DNA of 64,000 nt, taken from positions 2,852,001-2,916,000 of the forward strand of contig NC_047068.1 of NCBI RefSeq assembly GCF_902459465.1, written 5' to 3'. Shown here piece by piece: positions 51,019 to 62,720 of the stretch. Positions within the stretch are counted from its first letter, which is position 1. Every line of letters starts with the position of its first letter. The notes beneath the pieces are model-generated. The model was not told the origin of the DNA. It ran no database searches and worked only from the letters and a program-made list of their open reading frames with translations. Origin of the DNA: Asterias rubens (Eukaryota; Echinodermata; Asteroidea; Forcipulatida; Asteriidae). A program made the translations under genes and the position numbers.

Positions 51019-54000
51019 TTATTTATGAGCCCAGACGGGGCTGCTCTCTGTCACTTCCGTCTGATATCTCCCTGCCATCAAGTGGTCCTGCATTTCGTTG
51101 ATGTGACCCCAGTAGATGTCGTTGCCCTCTAACCCTTGACCTTTCATGTAGTACTCCTGACAAGACAGTGGCAGTGCGTCATGTGTCATGGCCAGCTGGA
51201 AACAGGTGGTGTCGAAGAAGTAGCGCATATCACGTCCCAGGCAAGATTCTAGAAATCGGCGCAGGAGAAGGATATGACTGTGTGGGGAGAAAAATATTTT
51301 GAATATCTTTTTAAAGGATTGTCAAACAATATATCTGGTATTGTATGAATCAATCAGTCAATCGACCGCAGAGCAGCAAGGGTCCGTCGTGCCAATCTCC
51401 TGTGTCCACGTCCTACAGCCTCACACCACATGCGGTGGATTTCGCTAGGCCGGCCAAGTTGTTGGGCCTAGGATGATCGAGGGCAGCCTCTGGGTCTCTT
51501 CCAACCAGGAGCCAGTGCTAGGCCTCCCCTGGAGTTGATGGCGATACTTAGAGCTTTGTTAGGTAATCAAAGTGTTGATTCAGTGATGCCACTGGACACC
51601 TTGGCGTCAGGTGTGACAATAGGCCTCTTGCAAGTGATGTCACCTGCTAAAACGTCTCCTCACTGGGGTCAAAAAGCTCCCTGACTTGGGTCAAAGGAGG
51701 CAAATGATTGAATGAAAGCTGTTCCCTGTGCGTACAAAATGCGTGTGCGAGCTCACGGTCTCTGCAGCGTGTCCCATTATGCGAAGGGTCTATTGAATTC
51801 CTGTGTTGACTCTTAAAGGAACGCAGAATTGGTAAGAAACAAAAATCGCGAAGATCACAGATTTACATAAAACTTACATGATGATGATAGTTGAAAAACA
51901 TCCCTTGAAATATCCAGTCTGAAATGTCATATTTGATGAGAAATAAATAAATCTAACTTCGCGTTTGGAGTTTATCGCTCAGTGAGCGTTTTATTTATTT
52001 TTATTTTCGGCATCGTGGCAAAGCAAAATTTGTAATAGTTTTTTCACTATTTTCTCGCGACCCAGATGACTGATCGATCTCGAACTTCTACAGGTTTGTC
52101 AGTTAATGTACATGGTGGATTATATAAAGTGCTTACACTGCCAACAACTGTTTTGGTAGCAAAAACCAGTTCTGTAATAAGGGAATCAATGTGTGGTGAA
52201 GAGTTTTCAACTAGTGGTTTAATCCCAAGAGGCCTGGTTCTTGATCATTTTACCGAGACAAAGTCAAGGTAAATTATGAAGAACCAGGGTTGGCGGGTTT
52301 AAACCACTAGTTGAAAACCGATTCAACACACTTTGATTCCCATTCATAAATACCTTTTCGGTCAAAAACATCTTAACTTTTTGGTCAAAAAGTAAAATAA
52401 ATGCAAAAATTATAATTGTTCAATGATTTCTTTCAACACAACACCCCTCCAGCTATGAAATGGTAAAGCCCTCCGTCGCCCTCGGGTAAACAACTCCTTA
52501 TAAGGGAATGCTGTGCGCGTATCGCGTGATGTGGCACAACTGTTTCAGCCGTTGCTCTCGACCATTAGGAATGAGGAAACTGTCTTAAAAGAATAGGTGC
52601 AAGGTCGCGTGTCACGCCCATGAATTAACACTTTTTACCGGTCATAAACAAAGGTTTAAACACACCCACGTGACACGCTCTCCACCAATAGGAATAGCGA
52701 AACTGTCTGAGGTATTTATTAATGTTTTTTAACTAATTTTTTAACTAATTTTTAACTAATGGGTATTTATGAATGTTCCTTTAAAGCATACCTGACAGGT
52801 GCAGTCCAGTCAGTGAGAAAGTCTTCCACGATGTGATGGAGACGGTAGGGATCAGGGAGGATGTCCTTGGGACCTAAAGACATCATGTCTTGGGCTGGTT
52901 AGCATCAAGAAAGAAGAAGAAGAAGATGTCAAAATGATGAAAATATGCCAAGTTAAGCATTAATAATAATAACTTTATTACTTTTTATTCGGCCATATCT
53001 CAAAGTACAGAAACAATACTTGCAAACAAAAGATTAAATACAAGAAAAAATTGAATAAAATAATTTTTTTTACAAAACTACCTGTAGGCCTTCAATAACA
53101 ACTAAACACTTGTCTCGAATGAAGATGACTGAATTAAATCTTATTTAGCGCATAACTAGAGGAAGTCTCAATGCGACTAACAGAACTTAAAATTCCAAAG
53201 AACGAAAGAGTGCAAGTTGAAATAGGTGCATTAAACAATTTTAAAAGCTGCTTAAAACCTTTGTTGCTTGTGTCGGTTGGCTGCCACCACCCTGAATACA
53301 TAAACGTAGGGTGTCATGGCCGAGTGGTTAAAAGCATCAAATTCAAGTTCTGGTGCTAAGTCACCAGAGTGTGGGTTCGAATCCCGGTCATGACACTTGT
53401 GTCCTTGAGCAAGACACTTTACTATATTTGCTTCTCTTCACCCAGGTGTATAAATGGGTACCTGCGAGGGTAGAGGTTGATATTGTGAATGACAAAGCCT
53501 TTGGAGCAATATAAACTGTTGCCCAGGTTGTATACTCCCAAGGGAGCTGAGAAACATTTAAAAAGGGATTTTATTGGCCCTATGACCAGGACACTAATGC
53601 AAAGTGCATTGATACGATTATTGTGAAATGCGCTATAGAAGAGTTATTATTATTTATTTACTTATTTAAACATTTATCACACAAGCGCGAGTGGAATACA
53701 GAAAAATATAGCGCTTCTGCGTCCCATATCCATGGGACGCAGACTTGCTATATTTTCCATATTTCCACGAGCACGAACATTTTCTAAGGAGGGAACAAAG
53801 AAAAAGAACACACAAAAATGTGCATTAAAAAGTACTTTGAACTATAAATATAAAGTATACAAGGTATACAAAGAACATGATCATAATACCAGGCATGTGA
53901 GTAACTCTCCATGAAAAAAGAGGGGAAAAAAAGGAAAAGAGAAAACCGGGCAAGAAAAAGAGAGGAAAAGATAATATTCCTATACTTTTGTACACAGAAA

Positions 54001-54711
54001 GTGAAGAAAAGAGGAAAATCAAAACCAAAAAAAGAGGAAATCAGCTAAAACGAGGAATTCTCACATACCAGTAATACAGAGATTTACATGCAATAGCAAA
54101 AATGTCCGCAATGTATATATAAACAGAATGGAACATCTATCAACAATACTAGTTCAACAAAGTAAATTGAAACACACATTATTTGATTTATTCATGTATC
54201 AAAATTTTCACACACATACATCAAACAGTGCAATAAGCATCAATAACAGAATGAATAGGAGACAGTACAGAAATGTTTTTTCTGTTCCGAAAGTGTCCAA
54301 TGGCTTTAAGTTTTTAATATCTCTTAGGACTAGTTCTAAGTTAGGACTAGTCCTTAAGGCCGAGTCACACTGCAGCGAGAACGAAACTGATAACGATCAA
54401 GACGCAAAGAGAACGCCCTCGATTGGTTGAATTGCTCCACGCAGAATACGCACACGCTCATTCAACCAATAGAATGAGTTCTCCTTGCGCCGTTATCGGT
54501 ATCGTTCTCATTATCGCTGCAGTGGGACCGGGCCTTTACTCTTTGTGAAATGGACCCCAAGCCAGGAATCAGGGTGGCCTAGCGGTTGACTTATAATTAC
54601 CTGTGGGTAAGGCACGGTAGTAATACAACACGGGATGAAGGAAGTTGGAGAGGTGGGCAAGCTCTGGGTCTGATGTCGCCCTCTGTGGGCCAAAGATGTC
54701 CTTTCCGGGAC
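51019..54711 (-). CDS. unrecognised gene, last three exons
   Basis: Exons right to left: 54711-54601, 52873-52792, 51277-51019, all GT-AG with agreeing phases (1, then 2), ending in TAA followed by a poly(A) signal. Together about 150 residues: GKDIFGPQRATSDPELAHLS, then LHPVLYYYRALPTGPKDILP, then YRLHHIVEDFLTDWTAPVSH, ILLLRRFLESCLGRDMRYFF, FQLAMTHDALPLSC and WGHINEMQDHLMAGRYQTEV. The even residue composition, with conserved-looking Trp, Tyr and His, and the clean splicing argue for a real conserved protein. I see no signal peptide, transmembrane span or known motif in this part. Exon 1 here enters with two bases of a split codon, so upstream exons exist but were not found up to 64 kb. Confidence 0.72.
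51278..52791. other. intron of the unrecognised gene
   Basis: 51.35-51.75 kb is GC-richer and may be an old repeat; I see no frame. 52.19-52.33 kb holds an inverted pair around CCAAGAGGCCTGGTTCTTGA/GAAGAACCAGGGTTGGCGGG. The rest is unrecognised. Confidence 0.45.
53311..53665 (+). repeat. tRNA-Leu(CAA)-derived SINE, full length
   Basis: The head 53311-53396 keeps the tRNA fold: acceptor arms GTGTCAT and ATGACAC pair exactly, A box TGGCCGAGTGG, loop TTCAAGT with anticodon CAA, long variable arm, B box GGTTCGAATCC. Then TTGTGTCCTTGAGCAAGACA, a body, GCGCTATAGAAGAG and TTATTATT. A tRNA scanner may call the head a tRNA-Leu; the body and related copies show a SINE. Confidence 0.85.
54284..54556. 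mobile_element. M4 MITE with another MITE inside, next to a lone MITE end
   Basis: 54284-54313 is a lone end CCGAAAGTGTCCAATGGCTTTAA. 54318-54357 and 54536-54556 are the ends of an M4 element (CTTAGGACTAGTTCTAAG; CTCTTTGTGAAATGG). 54358-54535 is a separate palindrome with CCGAGTCACACTGCAGCGAGAACG and its inverse CGTTCTCATTATCGCTGCAGTGGGACCGGG. Confidence 0.7.
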
Positions 54712-54850
54712 CTGTCGGGGAAAAAGAAAATTTAACGAAAAGGAACTGATTACCAGAAAATCACACTATCTATTCTACATGTTTGGAAAGTTAAACCATT
54801 TAAAAACATCTTGCAAAATCATGTCGGAAAAATAGCCTGGGTGATCATAA

Positions 54851-54994
54851 TAGGAGACTTTCAGGACACTTGGTGGCAGCAGACTTACCAGGTAAAATCC
54901 ATTGTTCTTGGTAATGAGCGCAGGCTCAGAACTACATAAACAATGGAAATTTACCAGGTAAGTCTGCTGCCACCTAGCGTTCAAAAGTCTCCCA
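54851..54994. mobile_element. palindromic MITE (family M14)
   Basis: TAGGAGACTTTCAGG... and ...AAAAGTCTCCCA, inner arms GGCAGCAGACTTACCAGGTAAA and TTTACCAGGTAAGTCTGCTGCC. A second copy is at 58929-59075. Confidence 0.8.
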
Positions 54995-55039
54995 TTAGTT
55001 ATGATTTACTAAAACAAGTTTTGGGTTGAAGAAAAAAAA

Positions 55040-55430
55040 CTTGACTAGAGGGGGACGAGATAGCTCAGTTGGTAGAGCGCAGGTCTTCCATGAAAATGGA
55101 ATCAATCTTTACTCGTGAATCATCTTTACTCGCGGGAAGAGCTGAATTGCGAAGGATGCGGTTGCAACGTGTCCGAGAAGCAGGCATGCAAGGGCGCCTT
55201 TGGTTGCCAGCCACATCAACCCATTATCACCACGGAGCACAGCCAAGATTGAAAGTGTTTGATTTTTTCCAGAGGGAGGAAAACCGGAGTCTGGAAAACC
55301 CTTGTGGCACAGCAGAGAACCAAAGACAACACAACTCACATATGGCCCTGGCCGGGAATCGAACCGGGGTCACCTTGGTGAGAGGCGAGCGCTTTACGCA
55401 CACGCCAACCATGCCACTCATATAAGAAAT
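55040..55430. repeat. two tRNA-SINE pieces facing each other
   Basis: Plus strand 55055-55090 has GATAGCTCAGTTGGTAGAGCGC, a tRNA head cut off after it. The minus strand 55425-55345 has GTTGGCGTGTGCGTAAAGCG, CACCAAGG and CCGGTTCGATTCCCGGCC, another tRNA-like head with CAC in the anticodon position, and its body runs to about 55170. The plus-strand 118-codon frame here is not a gene. Confidence 0.65.
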
Positions 55431-55551
55431 TAACATTCATGAGCTAAAGAAGGTAGATTCAAAAGTGGGCAATATCTCTTGACCATTGACCACATATCAG
55501 GATTGGTATCCATAAATCTAACAGATTTTCTTCTGTTTCTTTTGTTTTTTC

Positions 55552-55939
55552 TTAAAGGCAGTGGACACTTTTGGTAATTACTCAAAATAATTATTAGCAT
55601 AGAACCTTACTTGTTGTCGAGTAATGGGGAGAGATTGATGATATAAAACATTGTGAGAAATGGCTCCCTCTGAAGTAACGTAGTTCTCGAGAAAGGAATA
55701 ATTTTCCACGAATTTGATTTCGAGACCTCAGATTTAGATTTTAAAGTCTCGAAATCAAGCATCTGAAAAAACACAACTTTGTGTGACAAGGTTTTTTTGT
55801 TTTGCTTTCATTATTATCTCGCAAGTTCGACCACCGATTGAGGTCAAATTTTTACTGGTTTGTTATTTTATGCATGTTAAGATACACCAAGTGAGAAGAC
55901 TAGTCTTTGACAATTACCAAAAGTGTCCAGTGTCTTTAA
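55552..55939. mobile_element. TTAA-flanked MITE, family M1
   Basis: TTAAAGGCAGTGGACACTTTTGG to CCAAAAGTGTCCAGTGTCTTTAA. Confidence 0.85.
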
Positions 55940-56786
55940 TCCCATTGCAATTATTACCACAAAGAAATTCTTCAACCGTGCTAAGAAAAAAGACAAACCA
56001 ATTTATAAGCCTGACCGCATCATACTTCTGTGAAAAACAATCCATTGGGGACAGAATTGCAGCATACACAAAGAACACCCAAATCCCTCTACTCCAAAAA
56101 CTAATAAATACTAAAACCTAAATCCACTTCTTGATTTCCATTGCCCGCTGAATAATTCGACAAAGCACCGGCGGAGAACATAAAATATTTAGTTCCTCGG
56201 CAAGCGGCCTTGCCGGTTCTCTTTTCCTCTGGACTTCTAAAATCCAAATGCCCCGAGGAAAACCAAAATGGAGGATTTCGGAAAGAGCAAATAGTCCTCC
56301 AACTTGGTTCTGATGATGGCTCTATACACAACTTCAATCAGCATGTTAATTACAACGCCGGGTGATTACCTATGCGCCTGAAACTACTTTTTCCCGAACA
56401 GTGCACCGCAAGGCTTCATGTCAAACTAATACAAAAGCATCGGACAAACTGCCTCTGGGAAAGCAACAAGACGGAATAAATGGTCGGTTGGGTAATTACA
56501 AGAGCTCATTTGAGCAAAACTCATTAAGCTTGAATTCCTCTCATACTGCTAGCTTTTTTAATTGGTTAGCGGTTGTCTATTCAGTGACTGTTATCCCATG
56601 TTTTTATTTTATAAATTAAATTTGATTTTTTTAAATTCTATTTCTGGAAGTTCTTTCCTGACATGCGTGGGGAAAATCACAGATGTATTTGAAGACATGA
56701 TGAACTTCAATAATAGTAAACATTTTCTCAGTTGGGTATGAGGTGTATTTGTATTTGAAAAATGTTTCTCAAACCACAAGATAATG
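55940..56786. other. intergenic, nothing recognised
   Basis: No supported frame. Short open frames lack motifs and splice context. Confidence 0.5.
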
Positions 56787-57727
56787 TTAAAGGCAGGGTA
56801 TACTTTTGGTAGTTGTCAAAGACCTGCCGTCGATTTCACAAAACTCTTCCTAACTTAGGACTAATCTTAGGACTTAGGACGAGTCCCAACCCCGCACTGT
56901 AGCATGCAGACCTTAAGATTAATCCTAAGTTAAGACGAGTTACTCGTCCTAACTCGAGATAAGACGAGTCCTAACTCTTTGTGAAAACAACGGCAGGTAT
57001 CCTTACTTTATTGACCCTAAACACATGCTTAAAATAACAAAACTTTGAAAAAACTTGGCTCAATTGGTCATCGAAGTTGCAAGAGAATGATGAAAGAAAA
57101 AATACACTAACTACAAAGAAGTAGGTGCTTTCAGTAACAGGAGCCTAAAGCCTATCTCAGATTTGAATTTGTTGGTGAAAAGTTACCCCTTTCCCTAAAA
57201 CTACATTAACTCAAAGGGTGTCATTTCTAATAATGTTAATTATAATGACTTGGGTGCTCATTATTAAAAATTCATAAATACCTAAGACAGTTTTACTATT
57301 TCCATTAGTGGGGGTGTTTAAACGGTTATATGACCAGCTGGAACTGTTTATAACCGGTTGTTTTCGGATACGTTCAGATGCATACTACTACGCGCACGAA
57401 TGCATATCCGAATACTGCCTCAGTCATAAAAATGCAACACACTACAGAGCTCAAGGACGTCGGAAAACGGATAAGTTTTACAGAGTTGCTTACTTTGCTA
57501 CGCGGTTTAACCAAAAAGGCATTAATGAATGGGAGTAAAAGAGTAGTTGACTCATTCTTAAACTGTCGTTTAAAACATTGCAGGGTCGTGGTCGTGCGAT
57601 AATGCTCCCTGCCGGTTTTAAACGGCAGTTTAAGAACGCGTCGCTACCCTTTTATTCCCTTAGTTTTTTTTATGCTCATTAACGTTTGTAGTAATTGCTA
57701 AAGGTGTAGGGCCTACCCTCCCTTTAA
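56787..57727. mobile_element. M1-like MITE enlarged by nested insertions
   Basis: TTAAAGGCAGGGTATACTTTTGG at the left and the inverse-type end AAAGGTGTAGGGCCTACCCTCCCTTTAA at the right, 0.94 kb apart instead of about 0.4. 56829-56995 is an M4 palindrome. About 57303-57660 is a further unassigned block with TTTAAAC/GTTTAA inverted pieces. Confidence 0.65.
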
Positions 57728-57789
57728 TAATGATATTCATTGTCCCTGTCGAAGTACTTTACGTGATTCACCTTTTATTATTATGCTTA

Positions 57790-58171
57790 TTAAAAGGCAG
57801 TGTACACGTTTGGTAATTATCAACGACCAGTGTTTCTCACTTGGTGTATCCATCATAAGCATAAAATAACAAGCCTGTGAAAATTTGGGCTCAATTGGTC
57901 ATCGCAGTTGCGAGGAAATGATGAAAGAAAAAAACACCATTATTGGGCGAATTTGTGTGCTTTCAGATAAGAATAAAAGACTTCTAGCTAGAAGTAAGTC
58001 TTTTATTATTTTAGTGAGAAATTACCTCTTTCTCAAAAACTGCGTTACTTCAGAGGGAGTCGTTTCCCACATTGTTTTATACTATCAACAGCTCTCCAAT
58101 GCTCATTACCAAGTCAGTTTTTAAGTTAATATTTTTTTGGAGTAATTACCAAACATGTACCTTCCCTTTAA
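57790..58171. mobile_element. MITE M1, GTACATGTTTGG subfamily
   Basis: TTAAAAGGCAGTGTACACGTTTGG to CCAAACATGTACCTTCCCTTTAA. ACTTCTAGCTAGAAGTAAGTC at the centre. Confidence 0.8.
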
Positions 58172-58462
58172 CGAGAGGGATATTTAATTGGAAAAAGAAT
58201 AGTGACTTTTAATGAACTTTATTCTGTTCTTTCCTGAGGGAGAGGTACATGTAGTTGTAGTTGAAAACGTTCCCTGATGGCATGATCAAATTAACCATGA
58301 TATCAACTTTCCCTGTGTGGAGTAAAACATACTCTGCAAATGTCAGAGGCTGAAATTCTGCGTGGATGAATGCAGGGATAATTGGCAAACTGCAGCTACA
58401 GGTAGCTTAACGATGTGGGTACTCATTGATATGACAACCCAAATGTCACATGGGGCACTGTA

Positions 58463-58852
58463 CTTGGAGACACTGGACACTATTGGTAATTGTCGAAGAC
58501 CAGTCTTCTCACTGGTGAACAGATGAATAAAATAACAAACCTGTGACCATTTGAGCTCAATTGATCGTCGAAATGCGATTTATTTTTGAAAGAAGAAAAA
58601 AAAACTTGCAACACGAAGTTGTGTGCTTTCAGATGCTTGATTTCAAAACCTCAACATTTATTTACGAGGTCTCGAAATAAAATTCGTGGAAAATTACTTC
58701 TTTCTCAAAAACTACATTACTTCAGAGGGAGCCGTTTCTCACAAGGTTTTATACTATCAACAGTTTCCCCATTATTCATCACCAAGTAAGGTTTTATGCC
58801 AATAATTATTTTGAGTAATTACCAATATACATGTAGGGTCCACTGCCTTTAA
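58463..58852. mobile_element. MITE, family M1
   Basis: GGAGACACTGGACACTATTGG to GGGTCCACTGCCTTTAA. The left TTAA is lost. Confidence 0.78.
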
Positions 58853-58928
58853 AGGGACAATTGATTGCTATAACTAAGGGTCGGGGGGGGGGCGTTGTTG
58901 GGGTTGACATGGGGAGCTTGTTCCCCCA

Positions 58929-59075
58929 ATGGGAGACTTTCTGGGACGATAGAGGGCAGCAGACTTACCGGGTAAATCCATTGTTCTCAGAATTATGCGC
59001 ATGTTCAGAACTACGTAAACAATGGAAATTTACCCGGTATGTCTGCTGCCACCTAGCGTTGGAAAGTCTCCTATT
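58929..59075. mobile_element. palindromic MITE (family M14)
   Basis: ATGGGAGACTTTCTGGG and GGAAAGTCTCCTAT ends. Inner GGCAGCAGACTTACCGGGTAAA / TTTACCCGGTATGTCTGCTGCC. Confidence 0.8.
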
Positions 59076-59765
59076 GCCACCCATGCTCCCCTCCCCCCCC
59101 CCCCTTCCAACTTGCAGTGTGGACTGTTGAGAGCAAATAGGCAATAGCAAAAAGGCGCCGAGGACAATGCATCATTGTTTTGGAAGCATGAACTCACTCA
59201 CAACCTCTAAACACTTAACTCCTATTGAACCAATTCACCTGACGCCGCCATAGCAAAGACCAAAAAGATGACCCTACCACCTCCAAACGCTATTGGACAA
59301 GAAGTCTGACAATGAATTGAATAAAATGATTACTAAAAATAATCAATCAAAGTACTGGCACAGTTCCTTTTCTCTTCATTGCCTCACTTGATGTGAAATT
59401 CGACACACTATAAAAAAGCCCCTTCAAATTACAGCGTTAATGCAGACGCAGTCCACAGCCAAACAAGATAAAAAAATCCCAGAGCTTCTCCTGCCACACG
59501 CTATCAATTCCAGATTTCTCACTTTACATTATAAAGCAGGGCCATTACGCTGCGCTTGGGCCACCTCAAGTTGAGTGTTTCCGTGTCTTATCTCGTCACT
59601 CTATCACAACATAGTTTCTGTTACATCCAACAATTATAGGAAGACAGGCCATTAGTCTGCAAGAACGCATAAAGCTCGCCCACTACTGACTGAAAAATCC
59701 ATACCTGTGTCACGAACAGGATGAAGAAGAAAGCCTGTGACACACTTATCCGAATATTCATGTTC
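59076..59765. other. intergenic, nothing recognised
   Basis: No repeat family or coding signal that I can support. Confidence 0.5.
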
Positions 59766-60137
59766 TTAAAGACACTGGACACTGTTGGTAATTGTCAAAG
59801 ACCAGTCTTCTCACTTGGTGTACATGTTTCTCAACATATGCATAAAATAACAAACTTGCGAAAAATTTAAGCTCAATTGGTCGTCGAAGTTGCAAATAAT
59901 ATTGAGAGAAAAAACACCCTTGCCCCACAAAGTTGTGCGCTTTCAGATGCTTGATTTCGAGACCTCATAATCTAACTCGTGGAACATTACTTCTTTCTCG
60001 AAAACTACGGCACTTCAGAAGGAGCCGTTTCTCACAATGTTTTATACTATCAACAGCTCCCCCATTACTAGTTACCGAGTAAGGTTTTATGCTAATAAAT
60101 ATTTTGAGTAATTACCAATCGTGTCCACTGCCGTTAA
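59766..60137. mobile_element. TTAA-flanked MITE, family M1
   Basis: TTAAAGACACTGGACACTGTTGG to CCAATCGTGTCCACTGCCGTTAA. Confidence 0.83.
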
Positions 60138-60309
60138 AAACCACTCTTACAAGTGGCTGATTAGTGTCACGCCAGCTTCCATTTGATCCCATTCCATGAT
60201 TTATTTATGTGGATTGGCCGTGTAAACAGAACTTGCTCTGAGCAGCCGAGCTACTGTTCATCTCATTCATCTAACTTTCACTGATGCACTTTACTGATGA
60301 GGCTTCACA

Positions 60310-60810
60310 AAAACTTTCACAGGTTTGTTACTTTATGCAAATGTTGAGATACACCAAGTAAGAAGACTGGTCTTTGACAATTACCAATAGTGTCCAGAGT
60401 CTTTAATAACCACTCTTACAAGTTGCTGATTAGTGTCACACCAGCTTTGATTTGTTTCCATGATTTATTTTTGTCGATTGGCCGTGTAAACAGAACTCGC
60501 TCTGAGCAGTCGGAGATACTGCTCTTCCCCGTCATTCACGTTTTATTTGGTAACGAGCACTGATGCGCTTTAAAGGTGAGGCTACATAAAAACTTACTTG
60601 GTCACAAGCAATGGAGAGTTGTTGGTAGTATAAAACATTGTGAGAAACATTGTGTGTAACATAGCTTTACAGAAAGAGGTAATTTCTCACTCAAATAATA
60701 AAAAGACTTCAGGCCAGATGGCTTTTTTATCATGCATCTGAAAGCCAAAGAAGTTGTGCAACAAGGGTGTTTTTCTTTCATTATTGTCTTGCAACTGCTA
60801 TGACCAATTC
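60310..60810. repeat. two M1 partial copies with a duplicated flank
   Basis: 60310-60406 is one M1 end (CTTTGACAATTACCAATAGTGTCC..TTTAA). 60570-60808 is an interior piece. The flanking blocks CACTCTTACAAG..GCTGATTAGTGTCAC and GATTGGCCGTGTAAACAGAACT occur at about 60145-60240, 60412-60505 and, more decayed, 60840-60870. Confidence 0.65.
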
Positions 60811-60981
60811 CATTCGATTACATGATTTATTTAATATGTGGATTGCCATGTAAACAGAATCTCCTTTGAGCAGCAGGACCTGCTGTCCTTCCTAGTCATT
60901 TACTTCTGACCCGATGCACTTTACTGACGGGGCTCATCAATCTCCGGTTGAGAGACAATTTCTAAAAAATGTTCCCCGTTC

Positions 60982-62477
60982 CAATTGAGTTAATTCAAAC
61001 TAAATTCCATGCTTTATTCATAAACGCACTCTGCCCAAGCTTTTACTAACGCTGTGTTCTTTGCACAGCGTTCCTTTTGCCATAAACTGAAAAACATAAT
61101 GGACTTTGCAATTAAGCGACAGATAGGACACTCTCTCAGTCAGAGGGTTCTTCAGACGGAAGCGAAAGACTCTACCAGTGGGGTGTATTTTGCAGCTGTA
61201 ACCAATAACTGTTTTGGGTGAACTTGCCATTGGTTGATCACTGGCCATTGACTGAAGCAGTTATTGGTCCTACACCCATTTCAGACAGGTGCTTAAGAGT
61301 CGTGCCGACCAAATTCTGAGTTAAGTACTTGAAAAGTTGGACGTCTGAAACAGTTAGAGGCGACTGGACGCGCTAGAAGTTGAAAGATCAACTGGAGCGC
61401 CTTGGTTTCAGATACCAAACTTGACATGAGCCGAGCCAATGTGAATGTTTAGTTAAGTTCATCTGTCTGAAACAAAAAGTGATTTGGGTCGACCTAGAGT
61501 CCCTCCTAATCCATTTCGTTCGGCGTGAATCTGGCGCGCCTGCCTGAAACGGGAGTTTGCCCGCGAAAACAAACCCTTGGATTTCTGGAAACAAAACTAG
61601 TCAGTTGCCTACATGAGTAAAGTTTTCTAAAGAAAAATTTACTAGGGCAGCAGCCGATTTAACGAAACTTTTTGCAACTGCGTAAGTCCACTTGCGCAAA
61701 GTTTATGGAGCAACTTGCGCCATAATGCGCAATTGAGTTAATTCAAACTAAATTCCATGCTTTATTCATAAACGCACTCTGCCCAAGCTTTTACTAACGC
61801 TGTGTTCTTTGCACAGCGTTCCTTTTGCCATAAACTGAAAAACATAATGGACTTTGCAATTAAGCGACAGATAGGACACTCTCTCAGTCAGAGGGTTCTT
61901 CAGACGGAAGCGAAAGACTCTACCAGTGGGGTGTATTTTGCAGCTGTAACCAATAACTGTTTTGGGTGAACTTGCCATTGGTTGATCACTGGCCATTGAC
62001 TGAAGCAGTTATTGGTCCTACACCCATTTCAGACAGGTGCTTAAGAGTCGTGCCGACCAAATTCTGAGTTAAGTACTTGAAAAGTTGGACGTCTGAAACA
62101 GTTAGAGGCGACTGGACGCGCTAGAAGTTGAAAGATCAACTGGAGCGCCTTGGTTTCAGATACCAAACTTGACATGAGCCGAGCCAATGTGAATGTTTAG
62201 TTAAGTTCATCTGTCTGAAACAAAAAGTGATTTGGGTCGACCTAGAGTCCCTCCTAATCCATTTCGTCCGGCGTGAATCTGGCGCGCCTGCCTGAAACGG
62301 GAGTTTGCCCGCGAAAACAAACCCTTGGATTTCTGGAAACAAAACTAGTCAGTTGCCTACATGAGTAAAGTTTTCTAAAGAAAAATTTACTAGGGCAGCA
62401 GCCGATTTAACGAAACTTTTTGCAACTGCGTAAGTCCACTTGCGCAAAGTTTATGGAGCAACTTGCGCCATAATCGT
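60982..62477 (+). repeat. 748-bp tandem duplication, nearly identical copies
   Basis: 60982-61729 is repeated at 61730-62477 with very few differences (for example GTTCGGCG against GTCCGGCG). Each copy contains an M7-type MITE stretch (CACCCATTTCAGACAGG to CCTGAAACGGGAGTT) and the left end of another palindrome (AGCAGCCGATTTAACG..AACTTGCGCCATAAT). Confidence 0.92.
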
Positions 62478-62530
62478 TGCGCAGGTGGACATACGCAGTT
62501 GCGTAAAAGTTTTGTGGAATCGGCTGCAGG
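62380..62530. mobile_element. palindromic MITE with GCAACTTGCGC arms
   Basis: GCAGCCGATTTAACGAAACTTTTTGCAACTGCGTAAGTCCAC pairs with GTGGACATACGCAGTTGCG...GGAATCGGCTGC. The same left end in the first duplicate (61632-61728) lacks its partner, cut by the duplication border. Confidence 0.78.
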
Positions 62531-62720
62531 ACTTGAACCGGTAACCTCCGCTTCGGATAAACGTGCCAGCGCTCCACCAAATTAAGCCATCTTGCCCTAA
62601 TATTAGCGATCTCCCTATTTTGACAAATCTTTGTTCAGGGGTGCCAGTCAGAAGCCATTCAACCTGTAACTGCCATATAACCAGGGATCACATCCAAGTT
62701 TATGATACAACCTTGGAAGC
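62515..62720 (-). repeat. tRNA-derived SINE, Asn-like family
   Basis: Plus-strand complement pattern GGACTTGAACCGGTAACCTCCG, CCAGCGCTCCACCAAATTAAG, then ATCTTTGTTCAGGGGTGCCA and GTCAGAAGCCATTCAACC, as in 20400-20600. Confidence 0.65.

Noticed and set aside
55069-55425. Plus-strand frame of 118 codons
   Set aside because: It runs through two SINE fragments, one reverse-oriented.
61018-62342. Two identical pairs of minus-strand frames (76 and 68 codons)
   Set aside because: They are identical because of the 748-bp duplication and run through MITE sequence; no protein motif.
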